64,000 nucleotides of DNA from Nocardia rhamnosiphila NBRC 108938 (GTDB taxonomy: Bacteria > Actinomycetota > Actinomycetes > Mycobacteriales > Mycobacteriaceae): assembly GCF_000720425.1 (NCBI RefSeq), contig NZ_JOAJ01000001.1, forward strand, positions 682,001-746,000, read 5' to 3'. The stretch's first letter is position 1; every line of letters starts with the position of its first letter. The notes beneath the pieces are model-generated. The model made no database searches and had not been told where the DNA came from. It worked only from the letters and a program-made list of their open reading frames with translations. The translations under genes and the position numbers were made by a program. Of the stretch, positions 1 through 9,085 are shown one piece after another.

Positions 1-2712
1 ATCGTCACTGTGCTGGGTATCGCGGTCGCGGGCGCGGCACACGCCGCGCTGGATCTCACGCTTCCGGAGACCGAATTACGAGAACTGCTCACTGCGCTCG
101 AGCCGTCGGTGCTGGTGCACGACGGCCGATTCGCCGCACTGGCGGCCGAGGTGGCGCCCGGGGTCCCCGCTGTCGTCCCGGCACCGGAAAACGCTACGCC
201 GCAGCAGATCACCGGTGGATCACTGCCGCCCGGCGCGGGCTATGCGGTGCTCACCTCGGGCTCGACGGGCCGGCCCAAGGCCGTCAGAGTCGGCGGTGAC
301 GCTCTGGCCGTTTTCGTCACCGACGCGGTCCTGCGCTACCGCTGGGGGCCGGGAGACCGAGTCGTGCAGTTCGGGCAACTGTATGCCGACACCAGCGTCG
401 AGGAGATCTTCGTGACCTTGGCCGCGGGCGGCGCGCTGGTGGCCACCCGCGCCACCGACCGCAGCTCACCGGCCGCCCTGCTCGCGCTGGCCGGGCGCAC
501 CGGCGCCACCGTCCTGGACCTGCCCACCGCGATCTGGCACGAACTGGCGGTGGCGGTGGACGCGGGCACGATCGCCGTCCCGCCGTCGGTGCGGCTCGTG
601 GTGATCGGCGGAGAGGAGGCGTCACCGGAACTGGTATCGCGCTGGCACGCCCGCGGCGCACCGCCGCTGCACAACAGCTACGGACCGAGCGAGGCGACGA
701 TCGTCTGCGTGAGCAGCGAACTCGTCCCGGGTTCGGTGCCACCGGTCCCGCTGGGCACACTTTTCCCCGGTATCGGTGCCGCCCTGGCGGTGGACAGGCT
801 CGCCGCCGACCCGGACCCCCGTTGCGGGCTGCTGCAGCTCTACGGGCCGGCACTGGCCGACGGCTATCTGCCGCCGGGCGACGGCTTCCGCGAGATCACG
901 GTCGCCGGGACCATCGTGCGGGCCTTCGGCACCGGCGACCGGGTCCGGGTACTCGACAACGGCACACTCGAATTCGTCGAGCGGGTCGACGGCACGGTGA
1001 AGGTCGGCGGACAGCGGGTCGGCGTGCGCGCGATCGAAGACCTGCTGCGCCGGGAGCCGGGGATCCGAGACGCCGTGATCACCCGGCACGGTGAGTTCGC
1101 CCTGCACGCGCTGGTCACCGTGACCACGCCCCGATCGCCGGACTGGTGCGCCGCGGTGCGGCGGCGCCTGGCCGAGCGGCTGCCGCCGGCCTGGGTTCCG
1201 GCGCGTGTGCGCGTGGTCGAGCAGCTACCGCGCACCCGCAATCTGAAAGCGGACCGGTCCGCGAGTGCCGCGGACGACCCGGCGCCGGGTGATACCGCCG
1301 CGCGGGTGCTGGCGGTATTCGCCGAAATACTGGGCCGCGACGATCTGACCGCGGCCGACGATTTCTTCGCGGCGGGCGGCACCAGTATGCAGACCATCGC
1401 CTTGGCGAACCGGCTCACTGTGGCGCTGGGAGTCCCGGTGGGGGTCGACGAGGTGCTCGCCCGGCCCACCGCGGCGGCACTGGCCGCACGGGCAGACCGG
1501 GGCCGGCGCGACGGCCCGGATCTCGCCGCCGAATGTGCCTGTCTGTGCGCGGATCTCGCCGCCGACGGCGCCGCCCTGCGAGTGGATCTTGCCGGTGAGC
1601 ACAGCGAGCTGCGGGTAGATACTTCCGGTGGACGTGGCGCCCCGCGGGTGTATTCCGCCGGTGAACATGCTGCCCTGCGGGCAGGCCGCACCGCCGCGCC
1701 GCTCACACCCGCAGCCGCCGGTCCGGTACTGCTGACCGGCGGAACCGGGTTCCTCGGCGCCTATCTGCTCGCGGAACTGCTGAACGCCACCGAGGACGAT
1801 GTGGTGGTGCCGGTGCGCGCCGGGGATTCCGAGCACGCCCGCCACCGGCTGCGCGCCGCGTGCACAGCTGTCGCCGCCCCGGGAATCTTCGATGCCGCGT
1901 GGGAATCGGGACGCGTGCGCGCCGTGACCACGCCGCTCGCCGAATTCGCGGCGGGCACGGCCGCGTGCCCCGCACCGAGCCGGATCGTGCACAGCGCGGC
2001 CGAGATCAGCGCGGTCCGGGCCTACAGCGGCCTGCGGCCGGCCAATGTGGAGTCCACCGCCGCGCTGTTGCGCCTGGCGTACCGGACCGGGGCTGCGCTC
2101 ACCCTGGTGTCCACGGCCACCGCAGCCGGACCGCGCGGGGCATTGGGGGAACCGTCCACGCTGCCCACCGGCTACGCGCAGAGCAAATCGGTCGCCGAAC
2201 ATCTGCTCGCGACGGCCGCGCACGAGTTCGGTATCGCGGCCACCATCGCGCGCCCGGGCCGGATACTGCCGCATCCGGCGGATAGCCGGGGCGCGCGCGG
2301 GGATTTCCTCCACGCGCTGGTCGCGGCCGCCGAGGTGGTGGGTGCGGTGCCGCGGACCGCACTGCGCGAGCCGATGGTCCGTGCCGACGACGTCGCCCGG
2401 CCGGTGATCGCTCCAGCTCCCGCGCATCCCGCCCGTTCGCCCCGCATTCTCGATCTGTTCGGGCCGGAACCGGTCGCGCTCATCGAGGTGTTCGACGCGG
2501 TCACCACGGCCGGAGCCGTCCCCCTGGACCGCTGGCGTGGGCTGGTCGCGGCCTCCGGGGCACTGCCCGCGCCGCACCGGACCGCCGTGCTCCGCTGGTG
2601 CGATATCCAGCTCGCCGGTTTCGACCGTGACTGGGTGTCCGACCACGCGGTATCCCTGCCCGCACGTAGCGCCGCCGAAGTAGTCGAGCTCCTCGGGCTG
2701 CGTATCGGATGA
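1..2712 (+). CDS. NRPS-like adenylation-carrier-thioester reductase, 5' truncated
   Basis: The reading frame is open from base 1, and the first residues look like the A1/A2 region of an adenylation domain, so the true start lies upstream of the window. Visible in order: an adenylation domain with the ATP-binding TSGSTG motif (about residue 85), NSYGPSE (about 225), the TGDR motif and a terminal lysine motif; a carrier domain with GGTS, where Ser462 should carry phosphopantetheine; a low-complexity repeat linker; and an SDR-type thioester reductase with GGTGFLG near residue 580 and Y725/K729 as the YxxxK pair. Such A-T-R proteins activate a carboxylic or amino acid and release it reductively as an aldehyde or alcohol. 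The substrate cannot be read from the sequence. Product class is fairly certain. Confidence 0.85.
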   Translation: MVTVLGIAVAGAAHAALDLTLPETELRELLTALEPSVLVHDGRFAALAAEVAPGVPAVVPAPENATPQQITGGSLPPGAGYAVLTSGSTGRPKAVRVGGDALAVFVTDAVLRYRWGPGDRVVQFGQLYADTSVEEIFVTLAAGGALVATRATDRSSPAALLALAGRTGATVLDLPTAIWHELAVAVDAGTIAVPPSVRLVVIGGEEASPELVSRWHARGAPPLHNSYGPSEATIVCVSSELVPGSVPPVPLGTLFPGIGAALAVDRLAADPDPRCGLLQLYGPALADGYLPPGDGFREITVAGTIVRAFGTGDRVRVLDNGTLEFVERVDGTVKVGGQRVGVRAIEDLLRREPGIRDAVITRHGEFALHALVTVTTPRSPDWCAAVRRRLAERLPPAWVPARVRVVEQLPRTRNLKADRSASAADDPAPGDTAARVLAVFAEILGRDDLTAADDFFAAGGTSMQTIALANRLTVALGVPVGVDEVLARPTAAALAARADRGRRDGPDLAAECACLCADLAADGAALRVDLAGEHSELRVDTSGGRGAPRVYSAGEHAALRAGRTAAPLTPAAAGPVLLTGGTGFLGAYLLAELLNATEDDVVVPVRAGDSEHARHRLRAACTAVAAPGIFDAAWESGRVRAVTTPLAEFAAGTAACPAPSRIVHSAAEISAVRAYSGLRPANVESTAALLRLAYRTGAALTLVSTATAAGPRGALGEPSTLPTGYAQSKSVAEHLLATAAHEFGIAATIARPGRILPHPADSRGARGDFLHALVAAAEVVGAVPRTALREPMVRADDVARPVIAPAPAHPARSPRILDLFGPEPVALIEVFDAVTTAGAVPLDRWRGLVAASGALPAPHRTAVLRWCDIQLAGFDRDWVSDHAVSLPARSAAEVVELLGLRIG
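1573..1692 (+). repeat. 33-bp in-frame tandem repeat in the carrier-reductase linker
   Basis: Three consecutive 33-bp units (1573-1605, 1606-1638, 1639-1671) and a partial fourth encode an 11-residue repeat: ALRVDLAGEHS, ELRVDTSGGRG, APRVYSAGEHA, then ALRAGRT. The repeat sits between the carrier and reductase domains, where a flexible linker is expected, and stays in frame. Confidence 0.75.
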
Positions 2713-2728
2713 GCGGCCCGGGGCCGCT
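2712..2728 (+). terminator. short GC hairpin after the reductase gene
   Basis: A perfect inverted repeat (AGCGGCCC and GGGCCGCT around one G) begins on the last base of the stop codon. It has no T tract. It could be a weak terminator between the reductase and the downstream Cu-ATPase gene; hairpins this short are common at this GC content. Confidence 0.3.
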
Positions 2729-2919
2729 GCCACCCGCGGGCGAGTGGGCAGCGAGCCTTCCACGCCCCGATTCCCACATCGCCGGATCGCGTGCTGTCGC
2801 CGGGATCACCACGGTGGCGGGAACCGTGCGCCCCCGTCATCCGACTGCTCGATCGTGCCGAACCCATCGATCATCCGTCCGTTGCCCGGTCCGTGCCGCC
2901 CCTGTGGAACGGCGCGGTG

Positions 2920-5205
2920 ATGCCGGCCCCATCGGATACCCTCGCGCCCGAACACAGCGGCCGGATCCGCCTCACCGTCGGCGGGATGAGCTGCGCGGCC
3001 TGCGCCGCCCGGGTGGAGCGCCGGCTCAACAAGATCGACGGTGTCACCGCGGCCGTCAACTACGCGACCGGTACGGCGACCGTCGATGCCGACCCGGTGA
3101 TCACCCCGGCCCGGCTGTGCGAAGCGGTCGTCGCCGCCGGGTACTCCGCCGAGCCGACCCCGCCGGAGCGTCCCGCCTTCGCCGGAACGGGCGCCGAGGA
3201 TGCGGAGGTGACGGATCTGCGCCGGCGCTTGTTCGTCGCGCTGCTGGCTTTTTTCCCGCTGGCCGATCTCTCGGTGATGTTCGCATTCATTCCGAGCGCC
3301 CGTTTCGACGGATGGCAGCTGCTGCTCACCGTACTGGCGCTCCCGGTGGTGCTGTGGGCGGCCGCACCGTTCCACCGGCGCGCATTCGCCAACGCCCGGC
3401 ACCGCACGGCGAGCATGGACACACTCGTCTCCGTGGGTGTGCTCACCGCGACCCTGTGGTCGCTGCACACCATGTACCTGAGTCCCGCCCGCACCGAAAC
3501 CCCGGACGGTGTCTGGGCGGCGATCTGGTCCAGCGATTCGATCTATCTCGAGGTGGCCGCGGGTATCACCACCTTCGTCCTGGCGGGCCGCTACTTCGAG
3601 GCCAAGGCCAAACGCGCCGCCGGTGGCGCGTTGCGGGCGCTGGCCGCACTGGCGGCCCACGAGGTCACCGTCCTCACCCGGGATGGACGTGAGATCACCG
3701 TGCCGGTCTCCGAATTGAGCACGGGCCAGCGGTTTCTCGTCCGGCCCGGGGAGACGGTCGCCGCCGACGGCACGGTGATCGGCGGGGCCACCAGCCTCGA
3801 TGCCGGTGCGATGACCGGCGAATCGATACCGGTCGAGATCGCCGCCGGCGACCGGGTGACCGGCGGCACCGTATCGCTGACCGGGCGCATTGTCGTGGAG
3901 GCGACGGCGGTGGGCCCGGATACCGCACTGTCGGCGATGATCCGCCTGGTGGACGAGGCGCAGCAGGGCAAGGCGCGGATGCAGCGCGTCGCGGACCAGG
4001 TCTCCGCGGTGTTCGTCCCGTTCGTCTTCGTGACCGCCGCCGCCACCTTCGCGTTGTGGCTGCTGCTCGGCCACGGAGCCGATACGGCGGGCGCGGCGGC
4101 GATCGCGGTGCTGGTGGTGGCCTGCCCGTGCGCACTCGGCCTGGCCATCCCGACAGCCCTGATGGTGGCCTCGGGCCGCGGCGCCCGGTCGGGCATCTTC
4201 ATCAAGGGCCACCGGGCGCTCGAAGCGACCCGGGATGTGGATGTGGTCGTCTTCGACAAGACCGGGACCGTCACCAACGGTTCGATGCGGGTGGTCGGGG
4301 TCACCGCCGCGGGAATCGACGAGGCGGCGGCATTGCGGCTGGCCGGTGCGGTGGAAGCGGCGTCGGAGCATGCCGTCGCGGCGGCGGTGACGCAGGCCGC
4401 GCGGCGGGCGGGGGAACTCCCGGATACCGACGCCTTCGCGGCGCTTCCCGGCCTCGGGGCCCGGGGGCGCGTCGAGGGCCGGGAGGTTCTCGTCGGGCGT
4501 CCTCGGCTGATGGCCGAGTTCGGCTGTGTGGCGCCGCCGACGCTGGCCGCCGACCTCGACCGGCACACCCGGGCCGGGCGCACGGCGGTGTTCGTCGCCG
4601 TGGACGAGACCGTCGTGGCGGTGATCGCGGTCGCCGACACGGTCAAGGAGTCGGCGACCGCCGCCGTCGCCCGGCTGCACCGGTTGGGCCTGCGGACCGT
4701 CATGCTGACCGGAGACAACGCCTTCGCCGCCCAGGCCGTCGCCGACGAGGTGGGCGTCGGTGCGGTGTTCGCCGAGCTGCTACCACAGGACAAGGTGACC
4801 CGGATCGCGCAGTTGCGGGCGGCCGGGCACCGGGTGGCCATGGTCGGTGACGGTATCAACGACGGCGCCGCCCTGGCCACGGCGGACCTCGGACTGGCGA
4901 TCGGCACCGGCGCCGATGTCGCCCTCGCGGCCGCCGACGTGATCCTGGTGCGGCCCGACCTGCATACGGTGCCCGACGCCATCGAACTGGCGCACGCCAC
5001 CCTGCGCACCATCCGGGCGAATCTGGTGTGGGCGTTCGGCTACAACGTCGTCGCGATCCCGATCGCCGCGCTGGGCTGGCTCAACCCGCTGATCGCCGGG
5101 GCGGCGATGGCCTTCTCCTCGTTCTTCGTGGTCACCAACAGCTTGCGGTTGCGCCGGCACCGGCCGAGTACGAACGGGCACCGGGCCGCCGAGTCAGCTG
5201 CGTGA
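2920..5205 (+). CDS. copA: Cu(I)-exporting P1B-type ATPase
   Basis: Heavy-metal P-type ATPase of about 761 residues, expected to pump Cu(I) out across the plasma membrane. An N-terminal HMA domain carries GMSCAAC (C25/C28). Also visible are TGES in the actuator domain, the membrane CPC motif (402-404), the phosphorylated DKTGT (D446) and GDGIND. The C-terminal membrane segment has the YN and MxxSS residues typical of P1B-1 copper pumps. The HP locus reads SEHA instead of SEHP, as in mycobacterial CtpA/CtpB. ATG 2920 was chosen because the HMA domain starts soon after it; the frame upstream to 2791 is Arg/Pro-rich and unlike the family. The 3' end overlaps the convergent CopD-CtaG gene by 12 bp, and both concern copper. 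Confidence 0.92.
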   Translation: MPAPSDTLAPEHSGRIRLTVGGMSCAACAARVERRLNKIDGVTAAVNYATGTATVDADPVITPARLCEAVVAAGYSAEPTPPERPAFAGTGAEDAEVTDLRRRLFVALLAFFPLADLSVMFAFIPSARFDGWQLLLTVLALPVVLWAAAPFHRRAFANARHRTASMDTLVSVGVLTATLWSLHTMYLSPARTETPDGVWAAIWSSDSIYLEVAAGITTFVLAGRYFEAKAKRAAGGALRALAALAAHEVTVLTRDGREITVPVSELSTGQRFLVRPGETVAADGTVIGGATSLDAGAMTGESIPVEIAAGDRVTGGTVSLTGRIVVEATAVGPDTALSAMIRLVDEAQQGKARMQRVADQVSAVFVPFVFVTAAATFALWLLLGHGADTAGAAAIAVLVVACPCALGLAIPTALMVASGRGARSGIFIKGHRALEATRDVDVVVFDKTGTVTNGSMRVVGVTAAGIDEAAALRLAGAVEAASEHAVAAAVTQAARRAGELPDTDAFAALPGLGARGRVEGREVLVGRPRLMAEFGCVAPPTLAADLDRHTRAGRTAVFVAVDETVVAVIAVADTVKESATAAVARLHRLGLRTVMLTGDNAFAAQAVADEVGVGAVFAELLPQDKVTRIAQLRAAGHRVAMVGDGINDGAALATADLGLAIGTGADVALAAADVILVRPDLHTVPDAIELAHATLRTIRANLVWAFGYNVVAIPIAALGWLNPLIAGAAMAFSSFFVVTNSLRLRRHRPSTNGHRAAESAA

Positions 5206-7143
5206 GCGCGCCAGCTCCGCCAGCATCGCGTTGTAGGCCTCGAGATCGGAATCGCCGTACGTCTCGTCCTTCCGGTCGGTACGTACGGCGGTCCGCCGGT
5301 CCTGGGCGACCCACTGGCTCAGCAGGGCACCGACCACGATCAGTACCGGGACCTCCCCGGCCACCCAGGCGATACCGCCGCCCGCGTGCTGATCCGCCGA
5401 CAGATCGATACCCCACGGCAATTGCAGGTTCGTGTAGAACCGCCCGCCGATGACCGACGCGGTCGACATCACGACCACACCGAAGAACGCGTGGAACGGC
5501 ATGATCGCGAACAACATGCCCAGCCGCCCCAGATGTGGGAGCCGGCGCGGACCGGGGTCGATACCGATGATGGCCCAATAGAACAGATAGCCGACGATCA
5601 GGAAGTGCACGTTCATCAGCACGTGCCCCCAGTGATAGCTGATCAGATCCTCGAACAGCGAGGTGAAGTACAGCCCGTACAGCGTCACCACGAACACGGG
5701 AATGGAGAAGCCGGGATGCGCCAGCACAGCGCTCGCCCGGGAATGCAGCACCTCGAGCAACCCCTCTCGCAGCCCGCGTAATTCGCCCCGGCCCGTCGCC
5801 GGTACCACCCGCAGCAGCAGCGTCAGCGGCGCGCCCAGTACCAGCAGCACCGGGACGACCATGTTCAACGCCATATGGGTGATCATGTGCAGGCTGAACA
5901 TCGCGTACCCGTACGCGCCGATACCCGACGAGGTCGCCACGAGCAGGCTCAGGCAACCCAGGACCCACGAGAAGGTGCGCCGCGCCGACCAGGTGTCGCC
6001 CCGGCGACGTAACCGCACGACACCCACCGCGTAGAGCGCGATCCCGGCCAGCGCCGCACCGCCGAGGACGATATCGAACCGCCAGAAGGTGAGCAGCTGC
6101 CACGCGGTCGGCGGAGCCACGATATCGAAGCCGATGAACGCTTCGTGCGCGCTGAACCGGCGTCCCGCGAACGCCGGCGCCGGCCGCACTCCCGCGGCGG
6201 CCGGCAACGCCACCGCCAGCAGTGCCGCGGCTCCGGCCATCGTGAACAGCGTCGCGGCACGCGCCCGCATCCGGCCGGCCTGCCATACGAACGCGGCGGC
6301 GAGACCGACACAGACCGCCGCGCCGAGTACGAGGCGCCCATAACCGGTGGCCGCCAACGGTTCCGGCGGCAGCAGCAAAGCGATCAGCAGTCCGCCGGTG
6401 AGCGCGGTGACCGCCAGGCATACACCGGTGAGCATCCGGACCCGCCGGATCACCGTGTCACAGTGCGCGCCGTTGCGTCGCAGATGCGCTGCGGCGCAGC
6501 ACAGCAAGCCACAGCACACCGAGAGAGCCGGCTGGAACAGCAACACCGCCCCGGTCGCGTAGTCGTGGCCGGGCCCTTCGCCGGCATTGCCCACGACCAC
6601 CGGCGGCAGTATTCCGATCGCGGCGAACAACAGCGCCGTCGCCGCGCCGAGCCAGGACAGGGACAGCCGGGCGATCAGCGCGACCCCGGCGGCGAGGAGC
6701 GCGACCACCACCCATGCCTTGGGCTTCTCGCTCGCCTCCAGCAGCGGGCCCAGGGTGCCGTCGCGCAACAACGCCACAGTCGTGGAACCCCCGATATCCG
6801 CCGCGGTGACCGGGACCAGGGCGACCGCCGCCACCGCCCATACCGTGGCGGCGCGTTCGACGACCCGGAGTCCTGCGTACCCGTCCACACCGACCCGGCC
6901 GCGGCCGGTGGTCTCGGTGCAGCACACGGTGTACACCAGCGCGCCCAGCGCGACCGCACCGGCCACCATGGCGAACGCCCGCAGCACGGTGTAGCAGATC
7001 GCCTGGGCGAGGCCCGGGAAAGCGGTGCCCGCCGCGGCGTAGGGCATGTCTCCGGCCGATATCGCGGCACCGGCCACCGCGGCCACCGAAAGCGCCGCCG
7101 TACCGACCCACACTGCCCGCGCCGCGCTCATCCCGATGCTCAT
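5194..7143 (-). CDS. CopD-CtaG fusion membrane protein (copper import / cytochrome oxidase assembly)
   Basis: Integral membrane protein of about 649 residues. The N-terminal half (about 1-320) is a multi-helix CopD-like copper-resistance domain. The C-terminal half (about 350-620) is a CtaG/caa3-oxidase-assembly domain with repeated His/Met-rich helices. Actinobacteria commonly carry this fusion, and it is expected to help deliver copper to cytochrome c oxidase or take it up. ATG 7143 was chosen because a GGAGAGG ribosome site lies just upstream; the frame continues to 7491 but that extension is not membrane-like. Its stop codon lies inside the end of the convergent copA gene. Confidence 0.85.
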   Translation of the reverse strand: MSIGMSAARAVWVGTAALSVAAVAGAAISAGDMPYAAAGTAFPGLAQAICYTVLRAFAMVAGAVALGALVYTVCCTETTGRGRVGVDGYAGLRVVERAATVWAVAAVALVPVTAADIGGSTTVALLRDGTLGPLLEASEKPKAWVVVALLAAGVALIARLSLSWLGAATALLFAAIGILPPVVVGNAGEGPGHDYATGAVLLFQPALSVCCGLLCCAAAHLRRNGAHCDTVIRRVRMLTGVCLAVTALTGGLLIALLLPPEPLAATGYGRLVLGAAVCVGLAAAFVWQAGRMRARAATLFTMAGAAALLAVALPAAAGVRPAPAFAGRRFSAHEAFIGFDIVAPPTAWQLLTFWRFDIVLGGAALAGIALYAVGVVRLRRRGDTWSARRTFSWVLGCLSLLVATSSGIGAYGYAMFSLHMITHMALNMVVPVLLVLGAPLTLLLRVVPATGRGELRGLREGLLEVLHSRASAVLAHPGFSIPVFVVTLYGLYFTSLFEDLISYHWGHVLMNVHFLIVGYLFYWAIIGIDPGPRRLPHLGRLGMLFAIMPFHAFFGVVVMSTASVIGGRFYTNLQLPWGIDLSADQHAGGGIAWVAGEVPVLIVVGALLSQWVAQDRRTAVRTDRKDETYGDSDLEAYNAMLAELARSRS

Positions 7144-7303
7144 CCTGCCTCTCCGCGGTCCACCGGGCGTCCGGCCCGTTCGCTGCCGATCGGTAGTCGG
7201 ATGGATCAGGCCGGCGGTTCCGCGACCGGCACAGATGTGGTGCGGCTCTCGTTCGCGTCGGCTGCGGCGAACGCAGGGGGCGGGCGCGGTGCCACCCGAG
7301 GAT

Positions 7304-8314
7304 TCAGTAGCCCTTGGAACGGAGGAAGTCGGCGACCGTGACCACCGCCCGGGGGTTGCGCGGGCTTTCGACGAGCGCGGCGTAGGGCAGGGCGATGATG
7401 TTGTTCCGGCGGACGGCTGTGGTTCCGGCCATGAGCGGTTGGGCGCGCAGCTGATCGATCTTCGCCTGTACCGAGTTCTGCGGCCCCGCACCGTAGTCGA
7501 CGATCACGATCGCCTGCGGATCCCGCTGTGCCGCCGCCTCCCACGAGGTCGTGGTCCACGAGTCGTTCAGGTCGTCGAAGATATTCGTACCGCCTGCTTT
7601 CCGAATGATCTGCGACGGTGCGGCGGTGCGGCCCGAGGTGAACGGTTCCGGTGTCGCGCTGTCGAACAGGAACACCCGGGCCGGCTCCTTTCCGGCCGGC
7701 GCACCGTCCGCCGCCCCCGCGACCTGGTCGCGGTACTGCGTGACCAGGTCGTCGGCCTTCGCACGCACGTCGAAGATCTCGCCGAGGTTGACGAGGTCGG
7801 CGTAGAGGGCGTCCAGCGGTTCCATCACCCCGCGGCGCGTGGTGCCCGGCTGCCGGCAGGCCTCGGTCAACTGGTACGGCACCGCCCCGATCGAGCGCAC
7901 CCAGTCCGGGGTGAGGCCGGTGGATTCCTTGAAGCCGTAGTTCCAGCCGGCGAAGACGAAATCGGGGGCGGCCGCTTGCACGACCTCGCGGGTGAAGGCA
8001 TCACCCAGCGGTGGTACGCGCTCGAACTCGGCCCGCCACGGTGAAGTGGCGATATCGCGTTCCTTGCCGGGGTAGCTGGTGTAACCCACCAGTCGATCGG
8101 CCAGGCCGAGGGCGAGCATCATCTCGGTGATGCCGGTGTCGTTGGTGACCACCCGCTTCGGTACACCGTCGACGGTGAGCGGCGCGCCACAATTGGTCAC
8201 CGTCACGGATCGGCCGGTCGCGCTCGTCGGAGCCTCTTGGATTTCGGCGCCGCACGCGGTCGTGAGTGCCAGGCAGGCGACGGCGATCGCCGGGAGCAGC
8301 CGGAATGATCTCAT
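7304..8314 (-). CDS. btuF: Corrinoid ABC transporter substrate-binding lipoprotein
   Basis: Periplasmic-binding-type protein of 336 residues. A lipoprotein signal ends in LTTAC (Cys21), so it should be anchored outside the membrane. The rest fits the Fe-siderophore/B12 binding family (PF01497), with a TNDTGITEM segment and a long connecting helix. It starts directly after the ATPase stop codon (TAG then ATG) and is the last gene of a permease-ATPase-binding-protein operon. The upstream cobalamin riboswitch makes B12 or another corrinoid the likely ligand. Similar actinobacterial cassettes are sometimes labelled F420-0 transporters, so the ligand is inferred, not shown. Confidence 0.8.
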   Translation of the reverse strand: MRSFRLLPAIAVACLALTTACGAEIQEAPTSATGRSVTVTNCGAPLTVDGVPKRVVTNDTGITEMMLALGLADRLVGYTSYPGKERDIATSPWRAEFERVPPLGDAFTREVVQAAAPDFVFAGWNYGFKESTGLTPDWVRSIGAVPYQLTEACRQPGTTRRGVMEPLDALYADLVNLGEIFDVRAKADDLVTQYRDQVAGAADGAPAGKEPARVFLFDSATPEPFTSGRTAAPSQIIRKAGGTNIFDDLNDSWTTTSWEAAAQRDPQAIVIVDYGAGPQNSVQAKIDQLRAQPLMAGTTAVRRNNIIALPYAALVESPRNPRAVVTVADFLRSKGY

Positions 8315-9085
8315 CTAGCGTTCCTTTTCGTCGAAGATGATCTGCGGGACGCCGAGCCGGGGATGGGTGACGATATGGGCGCCGATCGAGAACCAGCGCG
8401 TGATCACCTCCGTGGTGATCACCTCGTGCGGACGGCCCGAACACACGAGCCGGCCCGTGTGCAGGACGAAGATCCGGTCGCAGTGCTGGGCGGCCAGATT
8501 GAGGTCGTGCAGTGCCGCGATCACTGTGATACCCAGCGCCCGTGCCGCGGACAGCACGCTGTACTGGTGGTGGACGTCGAGGTGGTTGGTCGGTTCGTCC
8601 AGGACGAGCACCCGTGGTTGCTGGGCCAGCGCCCGCGCGATCAGGACGCGCTGGCGCTCCCCGCCGGACAGCGAGAGGAAACCGCGCGCGGCGAGATGAC
8701 CGATATCGGCCGATACCATTGCCGCCGAGCAGATCTCCCGGTCACGCCGATGTGTGCCGCGCAGCAGTGGGGTATGCGGCAGGCGTCCGGTGGCGACGAC
8801 CTCGGCGGCGGTGAAATCGAACGGGGTGCTCGAATCCTGGGTCAGCGCGGCGACCTGACGCGCGTTCTCCCGCATGCTGATCGCGGAGACATCCCGTCCG
8901 TCGACCAGGACGCGTCCGGCTGCCGGCGACAGTGCGCGGTAGAGACACCGCAGCAGAGTCGATTTACCGCTACCGTTCGGCCCCACGACGCCGATGAATT
9001 CGCCCGGCCCGGCAGCCAGGGTCACCGTCCGGACCACCGCCGTGCCGTCGATCTCGACTGTGACATCCTCGTAGTCGACGCGCAT
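8315..9085 (-). CDS. btuD: Corrinoid ABC transporter ATP-binding protein
   Basis: FecE/BtuD-type ATPase of 256 residues that powers import. Walker A GPNGSGKST spans 35-43, the Q-loop is near Q83, the ABC signature LSGGERQ is near 139-145, and Walker B plus D-loop VLDEPTNHLD is near 161-170. The ATG at 9085 shares a base with the permease stop codon (TGATG), giving translational coupling; the open frame further upstream lies inside the permease gene and is not part of this protein. Confidence 0.9.
   Translation of the reverse strand: MRVDYEDVTVEIDGTAVVRTVTLAAGPGEFIGVVGPNGSGKSTLLRCLYRALSPAAGRVLVDGRDVSAISMRENARQVAALTQDSSTPFDFTAAEVVATGRLPHTPLLRGTHRRDREICSAAMVSADIGHLAARGFLSLSGGERQRVLIARALAQQPRVLVLDEPTNHLDVHHQYSVLSAARALGITVIAALHDLNLAAQHCDRIFVLHTGRLVCSGRPHEVITTEVITRWFSIGAHIVTHPRLGVPQIIFDEKER

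Noticed and set aside
1573..1692. CRISPR-like or noncoding repeat
   Set aside because: The units are contiguous without spacers, diverged, and in frame within a gene.
1225..2763. A 512-codon minus-strand frame opposite the NRPS-like gene, and similar long antisense frames under most genes
   Set aside because: High GC keeps antisense frames open. The products are Arg/Gly/Pro-rich without domains, and the sense genes are clear.
7144..7491. N-terminal extension of the CopD-CtaG protein
   Set aside because: It is Arg/Ser/Pro-rich, overlaps btuF, and a good ribosome site precedes ATG 7143.
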